From positions 426,501 through 490,500 of the forward strand of contig NZ_AP019782.1 in assembly GCF_019669985.1 (NCBI RefSeq): DNA of 64,000 nucleotides, written 5' to 3'. Below, piece after piece: positions 25,025 through 33,055 of this stretch. The notes beneath the pieces were generated by a model, which saw nothing but the letters and a program-made list of their open reading frames with translations, did not search any database and was not told where the DNA came from. Position 1 is the stretch's first letter; every line of letters starts with the position of its first letter. The translations under genes and the position numbers were made by a program. This DNA is from Methylogaea oryzae. Lineage in GTDB: Bacteria > Pseudomonadota > Gammaproteobacteria > Methylococcales > Methylococcaceae.

Positions 25025-27247
25025 TTAGAACTTGACGGTGACGCCGACGTAAGCCGAACGGCCCATGCCGGGCACGTTGGCGCCGTAGGCGTAAGGCCGT
25101 GCGCCCAGGTAGGCGCCGCCCAGGGGCAGGTCGTAGTTCTTGTCCAATACGTTTTCGACGCCGGCGTCCACGCGCACTTGCTTCCATTCGTAGCCGGTGC
25201 GTACGTTCAGCAGGCCGTAACCGGCCGTCTGCGTTTCGTTGCGCACTTTGGTGACGACGCTCTTGGGCGCGACCAATTGGAATTCAACGGCGTTGGACCA
25301 GTCGCCCCATTGATGGTCCAGGGTGGCTTTCGCGTTGACCGGCATCATGTGGTACAGGTTGTCGCCGGTGTCCAGGTTTTCGCCCCGCACGTAACCCAAT
25401 ATGCCCTTGGCCGTGAAGCGGCCGAAGTCGGTTTTGGCGATGGGCAGCTTGCCGGACACGTCCACGCCGTACAGCTGGGCTGCGTGGTTGGCGAATTGCA
25501 GGAAAACGAAGTCGTTGGTTTTGGTCAGGTTGGCGGCGCCGCAGTCGGTGCCTGCCGTTACCGGGCAACGGTCCACGTCGATGTAGTTTTCCACGTAGGT
25601 GTAGTACGGCGTGACTTTGAACTCCCATTCCTGTTTGGCTTCGTCGTGCCAGCCGGCGGTGACGCTGAGGGTGTGGGCGTTTTCCGGCTTGAGGTTCACG
25701 TTGCCCACATAGCCGTTGCCGTCGCCGAACCAGCCGTTCATGTACATGGCCATTTGCCCTTTGCTCCAGGCGTAGCGCTCGTATAGGTTGGGCGAACGGC
25801 TTTTGCGCGCGTAACCGGCTTCGAATTGGCTGGTGGCGTCCGGGGTATAGCGCAGCAGGGCGGTGACGTCGAAGTTGTCGTCGTCGCGGCTGTGGTCCTT
25901 GGCATTGAACGCGTTGGCGGAAATGTTGCCGGGGATGTGCCGTCCAGCCCGCGTGTCGTAGGGGACGACCGGGCCGGTGTCCATGGAAACGTGGTCGTGG
26001 CGCAAGCCGAGCAAGCTGCTCCATTCGTCGCTCCAGCGCGCGTCCCATTCGGCGAAGGTGCCAATGCGGTCGCGTTCGCCTTTGTTGATGTTCCGGAAGG
26101 TTCCCGGTCCCATCATCATGTTTCCGGCCACCGGCGGCCACCAATCGTTCAGCTCGTTGCGCTGGTATTCGTTGCCGACGCGCAGGATGTCGCGTTCGTT
26201 CAACGGGATTTCCGCCTTGACCAGGTAGCCGAGGTTTTTCCCGTCCGTATACATGGGCATTTCGTTGGGGATGTTGCTGCCCGGCGTATAGCGCTTGTCG
26301 TCCAGGAAGTTCATGGTGTGCTGGGTGTGTTCATAGTGGAATTTGGCTTCCAAATTACCCCAGTCGTAGCGGCCCTTGTAACCGACGTTGCCGAACGTGC
26401 TGTCGTTGTTGGTCATGTCCATGCGGGCGTTGGGAAAGCCCTGGTAGGGCATGTGCTGCTGCCCGCCGTTCAGGACCAGCAAGTGGTCGTCGCTGCGCGC
26501 CGCCAGCGTGACGGCATGGTTTTGGTTTTCGTAGCGGGTGGATTTGACTTCCATGCCGTCGCCGGCTTTGTAATTGCCGCTTTGGGTGTGGGAGCCGTTA
26601 TAGGCGATGCTGAGGTTTTCCGTGGCCGCTTCGGCGTTGAGGCTGCCGCCGAATCCGTTGCCGTTGCTGCGATAGAAGGAGGAAACGCTGCCGCCGGTGT
26701 GGACGCCTTCGCCTTGTTTGGCGAATACCGGTTCGGGCGAGTCGACGATGATGGTGCCGCCGATGCTGTCGCCGCCCAGACTGACCGGGGTGATGCCGGA
26801 CAATACCTGGGTTTTTCCGATGTTGCGCAAGTCCACGTAGGACAGCGGCGGGTTCATGTGGTTGGCGCAGGCGGAGGCCACGGTCATGCCGTTCACCTGG
26901 ACTTTTACCCGGTCGTCGTTGAGCCCGTGGATCACCGGCAGGCTGGAAACGCCGCCGCCGCCGTAGCGGCTCAGGCCCGGGACGTCGTCGAACAAGGCGG
27001 CGGTGTCGCTGGTGTAGGAGCGTTTCGCCGCGATCGCCGCTTCGCCCATTTCCACCGTGTTCAGGGTTTTTTTGGGGGCGATGGCCGGTGCCGTGACCAC
27101 GACTTTTTCGAGCTTTTTCTCCTTCGCCGGATCGCCACTTTGCACTTGAGTGTCGTCTGCGATGGCCGAAACGGCGACGCAAAACGGGATCGCACCGCCC
27201 AGCATTATGTTGAGCGCCGATCGCCGGTCTGAATCGTTTCTTTTCAT
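25025..27247 (-). CDS. TonB-dependent outer-membrane copper receptor (OprC/NosA type)
   Basis: 740 aa from ATG 27247 (GAGGAG 6 nt upstream). A signal peptide (to about residue 30) is followed by a TonB-box-like EKVVVTA (47-53), a plug domain with GLNDDRVKVQVNGMTV, and a 22-strand barrel ending in YVGVTVKF with terminal Phe. The plug carries C127-A-N-H-M131-N-P-P, the C-x3-M copper ligand motif of OprC/NosA, and a His/Met-rich segment follows at about 265-278 (QQHMPYQGFPNARMDM). It should import copper across the outer membrane, a sensible need in a methanotroph. Divergent from the UreH-like gene. Confidence 0.88.
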   Translation of the reverse strand: MKRNDSDRRSALNIMLGGAIPFCVAVSAIADDTQVQSGDPAKEKKLEKVVVTAPAIAPKKTLNTVEMGEAAIAAKRSYTSDTAALFDDVPGLSRYGGGGVSSLPVIHGLNDDRVKVQVNGMTVASACANHMNPPLSYVDLRNIGKTQVLSGITPVSLGGDSIGGTIIVDSPEPVFAKQGEGVHTGGSVSSFYRSNGNGFGGSLNAEAATENLSIAYNGSHTQSGNYKAGDGMEVKSTRYENQNHAVTLAARSDDHLLVLNGGQQHMPYQGFPNARMDMTNNDSTFGNVGYKGRYDWGNLEAKFHYEHTQHTMNFLDDKRYTPGSNIPNEMPMYTDGKNLGYLVKAEIPLNERDILRVGNEYQRNELNDWWPPVAGNMMMGPGTFRNINKGERDRIGTFAEWDARWSDEWSSLLGLRHDHVSMDTGPVVPYDTRAGRHIPGNISANAFNAKDHSRDDDNFDVTALLRYTPDATSQFEAGYARKSRSPNLYERYAWSKGQMAMYMNGWFGDGNGYVGNVNLKPENAHTLSVTAGWHDEAKQEWEFKVTPYYTYVENYIDVDRCPVTAGTDCGAANLTKTNDFVFLQFANHAAQLYGVDVSGKLPIAKTDFGRFTAKGILGYVRGENLDTGDNLYHMMPVNAKATLDHQWGDWSNAVEFQLVAPKSVVTKVRNETQTAGYGLLNVRTGYEWKQVRVDAGVENVLDKNYDLPLGGAYLGARPYAYGANVPGMGRSAYVGVTVKF

Positions 27248-27314
27248 GCTGCTCCTCGTTGGGATGGTTCGCGGAAGATGGTGTCGGCTAGGCGCCGACT
27301 GGTAACGGCGTTTA

Positions 27315-27330
27315 CTCAATCTTCGTGCCA
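27315..27330 (-). promoter_or_regulatory. possible sigma-54 promoter of the copper-receptor gene
   Basis: Minus-strand TGGCAC-N5-TTGAG: a perfect -24 half and correct spacing, but GA in place of the invariant -12 GC. It lies about 68 bp before the receptor ATG. A sigma-54 activator gene is encoded 1 kb away. The mismatch makes the call weak. A 6-bp inverted repeat (GTCGGC/GCCGAC, 27283-27299) lies downstream in the leader. Confidence 0.3.
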
Positions 27331-27485
27331 ACCTCCAACATATCTTTATTATCAGATGCTTAAATTTTGATGTGCCCGCGCGTGACGGGTTATCGTTGTG
27401 GGTTTTGCCGCAGCGATTGCGTGATTTGCCGCATCCTTGCGGAAGTTTTGGGATCGGTGGTTCTGTGGTATGGTTCCGCACCGCC

Positions 27486-28211
27486 ATGCAGCATATCGAT
27501 CAATCCTTCAGCAGTTCATTCCTGGTCGCCCTCATGATGGGGCTGTTCAGCGCATTGCATTGCTTCAGCATGTGCGGCTCCATCATCGGTACGCTCACCC
27601 TGAGCCTGAAACCCGCGCTGCGCGAGCAGAAGGCCCAGCTGTTGCCCTTCGTGCTCAGCTACAACCTGGGGCGTATCACCAGCTACGCTTTGGCCGGACT
27701 GCTGGCGGGGGTGCTGCATAACGTGTTGATGCTGCCGTTCGGCGAAGGTTACGGACACCGCATGCTGCAGGTGATTTCGGCCTTGGTGATGGCCGGCGCC
27801 GGCCTGCACGTCGCCGGCTGGTTTTCCCGTTTCGCCTATATCGAAAAAGCCGGCGCGCAGATCTGGCGGCGCATCGAGCCTTACGGCAGGCGTTTACTGC
27901 CGGTGGAGACCCTGCGGCAGGCTTTCGTGTTCGGCATGGTGTGGGGCTGGCTGCCCTGCGGCTTGGTGTACGCGGCTCTGGCCCTGGCGGCCACCGCCGG
28001 CGATGTAACCCGCGGCGGCCTTACCATGCTGGCTTTCGGGGTGGGAACTTTGCCCGCGGTGGTGGGGGTGGGTATAATGACCAACTGGATGGTACGGCTG
28101 TCCCGTATGAAGCGCTTTCGCGCCATGGCGGGTATAACAATGATAATTCTGGCCGTACTGGCAGCGTTCCCCATGCTGAACCCCTTGGTTCTGCACCACG
28201 TGCCGCAGTGA
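27486..28211 (+). CDS. UreH/TauE-SafE-like membrane protein with HC-x3-CG motif
   Basis: 241 aa from ATG 27486. Six or so membrane helices. The first carries HCFSMCG (Cys26 and Cys30), the thiol motif of the UreH/DsbD-like branch often annotated sulfite exporter TauE/SafE and frequently found with copper-oxidase assembly genes. A second conserved helix reads VWGWLPCGLVYAAL. The cysteine pair could handle thiols or Cu(I); the role is inferred from family and from the divergent copper receptor. The sigma-54 regulator gene begins 12 bp downstream, so the two are probably one operon. Confidence 0.8.
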   Translation: MQHIDQSFSSSFLVALMMGLFSALHCFSMCGSIIGTLTLSLKPALREQKAQLLPFVLSYNLGRITSYALAGLLAGVLHNVLMLPFGEGYGHRMLQVISALVMAGAGLHVAGWFSRFAYIEKAGAQIWRRIEPYGRRLLPVETLRQAFVFGMVWGWLPCGLVYAALALAATAGDVTRGGLTMLAFGVGTLPAVVGVGIMTNWMVRLSRMKRFRAMAGITMIILAVLAAFPMLNPLVLHHVPQ

Positions 28212-28223
28212 GGTATTAAGGTT

Positions 28224-29171
28224 ATGTTCGACAAGCTGATCGGGCGCTCGCCCAATTTCGAAGCAATGCTGCGTAGCGCGCGCATGGTTGCCTCCACCGA
28301 CGTAACCGTGCTGTTGGCCGGCGAAACCGGTACCGGTAAGGAAGTTTTGGCCTGCGCTTTGCAGCAGCACAGCCCGCGCGCCGGTAAACCCTTCGTTACG
28401 CTCAACTGCGCCGCTTTGCCGGAAAGCCTAGCCGAGTCGGAGCTGTTCGGTCACCGCAAGGGCGCCTTCACCGGTGCCGTGGGCAACCAGACCGGCCGTT
28501 TGCAGGCCGCCGACGGCGGTACGGTGTTCCTCGATGAAGTGGACTCTCTGCCGTTGGCGTTGCAAGCGAAGTTGTTGCGCTTCCTGGAAACCGGCGAAAT
28601 CCAGCCGGTGGGCGAAACCCGCAGCGAGCGGGTGGACGTGCGCGTCATCGCCGCCTGCAACAGCGATTTGAACGAAAAAATCGCCCGTGGCGAGTTCCGC
28701 AAGGATCTGTACTATCGCCTCAACGTGGTGCCCTTGGAGATTCCTTCCTTGCGCGAGCGAGGCAGCGATGTGGACTTGCTGTTGCGCCATTACATGGCCC
28801 ACTTCGCTGGCGAGCACAACGTCAAGCCTTCCCAGTTCGGCAAGAGCGCGTTGCAGGTTTTGCACGCCTACAGCTGGCCGGGCAACGTGCGCGAATTGCG
28901 CAACCTGTGCGAGCGTTTGTCCATCCTGTTGCAGGGACGCGTCATCGAAAAGGAAAACCTGCCGCTGGAAATTACCGGCGCCGCCGCGCAGGGGGGCAAA
29001 TCCGTATTCACCCTGCCGGATTTCGGCATTCAGTTGGAGCAGGTGGAAGTCGATTTGATCAGGCAGGCGCTGACCCGCACCCAGGGCAATCGCAGCCAGT
29101 CCGCACGTTTGCTGGGCATCTCCCGGGACACCTTGTTGTACCGGATGCAAAAATACAGCATCGATCTTTAA
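28224..29171 (+). CDS. sigma-54-dependent transcriptional activator without receiver domain
   Basis: 315 aa. The AAA+ domain occupies about 5-235: Walker A GETGTGKE (33-40), sigma-54 contact loop GAFTGA (80-85), Walker B in GGTVFLDEVDS and arginine finger region REFRKDLYYRLNVVPL. A Fis-type helix-turn-helix forms the C-terminus (about 285-312, GNRSQSARLLGISRDTLLYR). There is no N-terminal sensory domain, so control must come from partner proteins or expression level, as with PspF-like activators. Targets are unknown; nearby candidates are the copper-receptor promoter and the carbamoyltransferase operon. Confidence 0.92.
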   Translation: MFDKLIGRSPNFEAMLRSARMVASTDVTVLLAGETGTGKEVLACALQQHSPRAGKPFVTLNCAALPESLAESELFGHRKGAFTGAVGNQTGRLQAADGGTVFLDEVDSLPLALQAKLLRFLETGEIQPVGETRSERVDVRVIAACNSDLNEKIARGEFRKDLYYRLNVVPLEIPSLRERGSDVDLLLRHYMAHFAGEHNVKPSQFGKSALQVLHAYSWPGNVRELRNLCERLSILLQGRVIEKENLPLEITGAAAQGGKSVFTLPDFGIQLEQVEVDLIRQALTRTQGNRSQSARLLGISRDTLLYRMQKYSIDL

Positions 29172-29193
29172 TACCGTTCTTCGCTAGTCCGCA

Positions 29194-29209
29194 GGAACAG
29201 GGATGTTCC
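29194..29209. promoter_or_regulatory. perfect inverted repeat upstream of the carbamoyltransferase gene
   Basis: GGAACA and TGTTCC flank GGGA. It lies 45 bp before the carbamoyltransferase ATG, in the only gap between the sigma-54 activator gene and this operon, so it is a plausible operator. It does not match the gammaproteobacterial LexA box. Confidence 0.4.
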
Positions 29210-29254
29210 ACGATTCATTTCCACCGATCGGCCGAAAGGTTTAGATAGTTTCCC

Positions 29255-31108
29255 ATGCCTATCCGTATTCTCGGAATCTCCGCCTATTACCACGACAGCG
29301 CCGCGGCCTTGTTGGTGGACGGGGAGGTCGTCGCCGCCGCCCAGGAAGAGCGCTTCACCCGCAAGAAGCACGACCCGGGTTTTCCCGCCGAAGCCGTGCG
29401 GTATTGCCTGGACGAGGCCGGCATCCAGCTCAAAGACATCGACCACGTGGTGTTCTACGACAAGCCGCTGGTCAAGTTCGAGCGCCTGTTGGAAACCTAT
29501 TTGGCCTATGCGCCGATGGGCTTTACTTCGTTTTGCTCCGCCATGCCGGTGTGGCTCAAGGATAAGCTGTTCCTGAAGAGCCGCTTGAAGGACGAGCTGT
29601 GCCAATTGAGCGGCCTGAAGCAGAAAGACCTGCCGTCGTTGTTGTTCACCGAGCACCACCAGTCCCACGCGGCTTCCGCTTTTTTCCCCAGCCCGTACCA
29701 GAAGGCCGCCGTGTTGTGCTTGGACGGCGTGGGCGAGTGGGCCACCACTTCCGTGTGGGTGGGCGACGGCAACAAGCTGGAATCCCAGTGGGAAATCGAT
29801 TTTCCCCACTCCCTGGGCTTGCTCTACTCCGCTTTCACCTATTACTGCGGCTTCAAGGTCAATTCCGGCGAATACAAGCTGATGGGCCTGGCGCCCTACG
29901 GCGAGCCCAAATATGTCGACCTGATCCGCGACAATCTCATCGACATCAAGGAAGACGGCACCTACCGGCTCAACATGGCGTACTTCAACTACGCTACCGG
30001 CCTGACCATGACCAACCGCCGCTTCGCCAAGCTGTTCGGCGAGCCGGCGCGCAAGGCCGAGTCGCAGCTGACGCAAAAACACATGGACTTGGCCCGCTCC
30101 ATCCAGGCGGTGACGGAAGAGATCGTGCTCAAGCTGGCGCGCAGCATCAAGAAGGAATTCGGCGTCGACTACCTGTGCCTGGCCGGCGGCGTGGCGCTCA
30201 ATTGCGTGGCCAACGGCAAGCTGCTTTCGGAAAAAATCTTCAAGGAAATCTGGATCCAGCCGGCGGCCGGCGATGCCGGCGGCGCCTTGGGCGCGGCCTA
30301 TGCCGCCTGGCACCAGTACCTGGACAAGCCGCGCGCTGCGGACAACGTCACCGACCAGAGCCGGGGCTCTTATCTCGGCATCCGCTACGACAATAGCCAG
30401 ATCAAGCAGTATCTTGACGGCATCAACGCGCCCTATCGCGAATTAAGCGACGCCGAATTGATGCCGGAACTGGCCGGCATCCTGGCTTCCGAAAACGTGG
30501 TCGGCTGGTTCCAGGGCCGCATGGAATTCGGCCCGCGCGCCCTGGGCGGCCGTTCCATCATCGGCGACCCGCGCAGCCGCAACATGCAGTCGGTGATGAA
30601 CCTGAAGATCAAGTACCGCGAATCGTTCCGGCCCTTCGCCCCGGCGGTGAAGGCGGACAAGGTGGCCGACTGGTTCCAGGTGGACACCGGCACCCGCAGC
30701 CCCTACATGTTGCTGGTGGCCGGCGTCAACGACGAGCACCGCATCCCCATGACGGCGGAGCAAGAGGCCCTGTTCGGCATCGAAAAGCTCAACGTGCCGC
30801 GTTCCACCGTGCCGGCCATCACCCACGTGGACTACTCGGCGCGCTTGCAGACCGTGCATCCGGAAACCAATCCGCGCTTCTACGCCCTGCTGGACGAATT
30901 CGAAAAGGCCACCGGTTGCCCGGTGTTGATCAACACCTCCTTCAACGTGCGCGGCGAGCCCATCGTCTGCTCGCCGGAAGACGCCTACCGCTGCTTCATG
31001 CGCACTGAAATGGACTACCTGGTGCTGGAGAACATCCTGCTGAAAAAGTCCGACCAGCCGGCTTGGGCCAAGGACGAAGCCTGGAAAACCGAATTCGAGC
31101 TGGATTGA
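29255..31108 (+). CDS. carbamoyltransferase (NodU/CmcH/SxtI family)
   Basis: 617 aa. The family moves a carbamoyl group from carbamoyl phosphate, through an adenylate, to a hydroxyl of a sugar, antibiotic or toxin. The N-terminal Kae1-like ATPase domain starts LGISAYYHDSAAALLVDG and has the metal-binding HHQSHAASAFFPSP and the block VDYLCLAGGVALNCVANGKL. The C-terminal YrdC-like domain contains EFGPRALGGRSIIGDPR, RESFRPFAPAV and LINTSFNVRGEPIV. It is followed at once by sxtJ-like and DUF5989 genes, the same order as sxtI-J-K. The acceptor substrate is unknown; a surface glycan is possible. Confidence 0.93.
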   Translation: MPIRILGISAYYHDSAAALLVDGEVVAAAQEERFTRKKHDPGFPAEAVRYCLDEAGIQLKDIDHVVFYDKPLVKFERLLETYLAYAPMGFTSFCSAMPVWLKDKLFLKSRLKDELCQLSGLKQKDLPSLLFTEHHQSHAASAFFPSPYQKAAVLCLDGVGEWATTSVWVGDGNKLESQWEIDFPHSLGLLYSAFTYYCGFKVNSGEYKLMGLAPYGEPKYVDLIRDNLIDIKEDGTYRLNMAYFNYATGLTMTNRRFAKLFGEPARKAESQLTQKHMDLARSIQAVTEEIVLKLARSIKKEFGVDYLCLAGGVALNCVANGKLLSEKIFKEIWIQPAAGDAGGALGAAYAAWHQYLDKPRAADNVTDQSRGSYLGIRYDNSQIKQYLDGINAPYRELSDAELMPELAGILASENVVGWFQGRMEFGPRALGGRSIIGDPRSRNMQSVMNLKIKYRESFRPFAPAVKADKVADWFQVDTGTRSPYMLLVAGVNDEHRIPMTAEQEALFGIEKLNVPRSTVPAITHVDYSARLQTVHPETNPRFYALLDEFEKATGCPVLINTSFNVRGEPIVCSPEDAYRCFMRTEMDYLVLENILLKKSDQPAWAKDEAWKTEFELD

Positions 31109-31111
31109 TCC

Positions 31112-31516
31112 ATGAGCAAACACCCCGTTCCCGATAAAGCCGCCCTGCGCCAGTTCGGCCTGGTGCTGGCGCTGATCCTGGCCGTCATCTTCGGTGCCGT
31201 GCCCCTGTGGTGGCTGGGCAAGCCGCCGTTGCTGCCGGTGATGATCGCCGCCGGCGTATTGCTGCTGTGGGCGTTGTTGCTGCCCAAGACGCTGAGTCCC
31301 CTTTACCGGCTGTGGATGGCCATCGGCGAAGTGCTGGGTTGGATCAACACCCGCATCATCTTAGGCATTTTGTTCGTCGCGCTGTTTTTCCCGGTGGGAT
31401 TGCTGATGAAACTGCTGGGCAAGGATCCCATGCGTCGCCGTTTGGACGCTCAAGCGGCCAGCTACCGCAATCCCAGCAATCATCAACCCCGTGAACATTT
31501 GGAGAGGCCGTACTGA
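31112..31516 (+). CDS. SxtJ-family membrane protein
   Basis: 134 aa with three to four membrane helices (about 13-32, 36-56, 78-102) and a charged C-terminal tail. The stretch LSPLYRLWMAIGEVLGWINTRIILG is characteristic of SxtJ-like proteins, which accompany NodU-type carbamoyltransferases but have no proven function. It starts 3 bp after the carbamoyltransferase stop, and its stop TGA overlaps the ATG of the next gene (CTGATG). Confidence 0.85.
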   Translation: MSKHPVPDKAALRQFGLVLALILAVIFGAVPLWWLGKPPLLPVMIAAGVLLLWALLLPKTLSPLYRLWMAIGEVLGWINTRIILGILFVALFFPVGLLMKLLGKDPMRRRLDAQAASYRNPSNHQPREHLERPY

Positions 31517-31668
31517 TGTTGGATTTGCTTAAGGACTTGTGGGGGTTCCTCAAAGTCCGTAAAAAGTTCTGGTTGGCGCCGATCATCCTGGTGCTGTTGC
31601 TGCTGGGCGCGCTGATTGTCTTCTCGCAGGGTTCGGTGGTCGCACCGTTCATTTACACCCTGTTCTGA
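31516..31668 (+). CDS. DUF5989 small membrane protein (SxtK-like)
   Basis: 50-aa protein. ATG at 31516 overlaps the SxtJ-like stop; GGAGAGG lies upstream. An amphipathic N-terminus with LWGFLKVRKKFWL leads into one membrane helix (about 21-40) and the tail VVAPFIYTLF, a signature of DUF5989 proteins found with carbamoyltransferase and SxtJ genes. It probably forms a membrane complex with SxtJ. Its function is unknown. A terminator begins 18 bp after the stop. Confidence 0.85.
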   Translation: MLDLLKDLWGFLKVRKKFWLAPIILVLLLLGALIVFSQGSVVAPFIYTLF

Positions 31669-31686
31669 TCGTGTGCGATTAGGCTC

Positions 31687-31729
31687 AACCGCTGCTCGGC
31701 CCTTTCCGGGGCTGGGCAGCGGTTTTTGC
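31687..31729. terminator. terminator between converging carbamoyltransferase operon and SGNH gene
   Basis: AACCGCTGC and GCAGCGGTT form a 9-bp outer stem with an inner GC-rich stem, followed by five T on the plus strand. The AA start of the left arm offers only weak U-tract for the minus strand. Confidence 0.8.
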
Positions 31730-31731
31730 TT

Positions 31732-32916
31732 TTATAAGGTCGCGCAAGCCGTGGCGGGTTGTCCGACGATGCCGTCGACTAGGGCCTGGTAGCCGGCTTG
31801 ATTGAAGTGCTTCCAATCGCGCGGTCCATGGATCGATCGCTGCGCCGCCGCCGCTCGTATCGCCGGGCGAGTGTCGATAAAGCGTACGCGTTGCGCTTCC
31901 ACGACGCTTTGCACCGCACGGCACAAACGATTGCTGTTTTGCCAAAGCCGGCTGGTGGCCGCGCTGCCGACGGGCGGGTGCAACTTGTCGGCATAGCTGA
32001 CCTGCTGGGAAACGACCTGGTAAGCCTCCAGCACCGACGGAATATAAACCACGGTCACTTTCGCGTCGGGAAATAGGGCGCGCATGGCGCGCAGCGATGC
32101 CTGGAAGACCGCTACCCCTTGCTCGAACTGGGTGTCGTCCAAGTCCAGCGCCGGGCCTTGCAGGCCGTCGGGCAGGGCGACGGTTTGCTCTCCGATCCGC
32201 GCCCGGTTGATGTCGCCGGCGGCGACGCCTTGTTGCGGCGCCAGCTCGGCGTCTTGCGCCGGCTTTAGCGTGTTGCCGAGTATTTTGTAGGTGGACTTCA
32301 GCAGCCAGCCGGTGTTGAGCGTCAGGGAGGAGTAGGGGCCGACGCTGCGGTGGTCTATCCAGTCTTGGAAGAACGCCTGGACGGCCCGGTCGTCGCTTAA
32401 TTCGGCCAGGGTATGCTTGCGCAGGAACCTTTGCTGTAGTTCATCCAAGTTGTCTTCCAGGTCGTTGCCCGCATAAAAATACGCCCAGATTTCCTCCGGC
32501 GGCTGCAGGTCGCTATCGATATGATCGTGGACAAACCGGTAGCGCGCCGCCGGTTCTACCACCAGTCCGCGCATGCTGCCGACCGCCCGCTTGCCGAAGC
32601 TGATAACGTCGCGTCCGGTGCGCTGCTGGATCAGGTGGGCGGAGTGGTAGGGCGGGTTGCTGTTGGGGTCGGCCTCGAAGACCCAGTCGCCTTTGCCTTG
32701 GGCGTAGGAGTCGCCGGCCAGGGCGATATAATTTTGCGGCAACCGGCCTTTCTTGGAGCTTTGCGCCAGCAGCCCGACGCCGTCGGACAGCGCGAAGGCG
32801 AATTTCAACGGAGTCCGGGTAATCAAAAAACGTTCGACAACCGCTTCCACGGCGATGAAGCTGAGCAAGATGCTGCCCAACGCCAACAATGCGTTGAGTC
32901 CGGCATTTTTTCCCAT
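31732..32916 (-). CDS. membrane-anchored SGNH hydrolase-like protein
   Basis: 394 aa from ATG 32916; the frame stays open upstream but earlier starts add only a non-hydrophobic, low-complexity stretch. An N-terminal membrane anchor (about 8-30) is followed by a periplasmic SGNH/GDSL domain: block I IALAGDSYAQGKGDW (Ser about 70), an Asn block FYAGNDLEDN, and the C-terminal D-x-x-H in DWKHFNQAGY. Such proteins are common near carbamoyltransferase/SxtJ/DUF5989 genes, and related enzymes handle O-acetyl groups on polysaccharides. It converges on that operon; a functional link is inferred. Confidence 0.82.
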   Translation of the reverse strand: MGKNAGLNALLALGSILLSFIAVEAVVERFLITRTPLKFAFALSDGVGLLAQSSKKGRLPQNYIALAGDSYAQGKGDWVFEADPNSNPPYHSAHLIQQRTGRDVISFGKRAVGSMRGLVVEPAARYRFVHDHIDSDLQPPEEIWAYFYAGNDLEDNLDELQQRFLRKHTLAELSDDRAVQAFFQDWIDHRSVGPYSSLTLNTGWLLKSTYKILGNTLKPAQDAELAPQQGVAAGDINRARIGEQTVALPDGLQGPALDLDDTQFEQGVAVFQASLRAMRALFPDAKVTVVYIPSVLEAYQVVSQQVSYADKLHPPVGSAATSRLWQNSNRLCRAVQSVVEAQRVRFIDTRPAIRAAAAQRSIHGPRDWKHFNQAGYQALVDGIVGQPATACATL

Positions 32917-33055
32917 GGCGGTTGGCTTCCGGTAGCAATTAAGGAGGGCGCAGTGTAGAAAACGCCCAGAGCTTTGTAAACGCGTCCAGTGCGCCGCAGC
33001 GCCCGGGCAATGGGGCGCCGCGCTTTGCCGCCTGACCGTCGACGACCGATGTTCC

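Noticed and set aside
27248-27487. 80-residue N-terminal extension of the copper receptor
   Set aside because: The signal peptide and GAGGAG ribosome site place the start at 27247.
29194-29209. LexA box before the carbamoyltransferase operon
   Set aside because: It does not match CTGT-N8-ACAG, and the spacing differs from the Gram-positive GAAC-N4-GTTC box.
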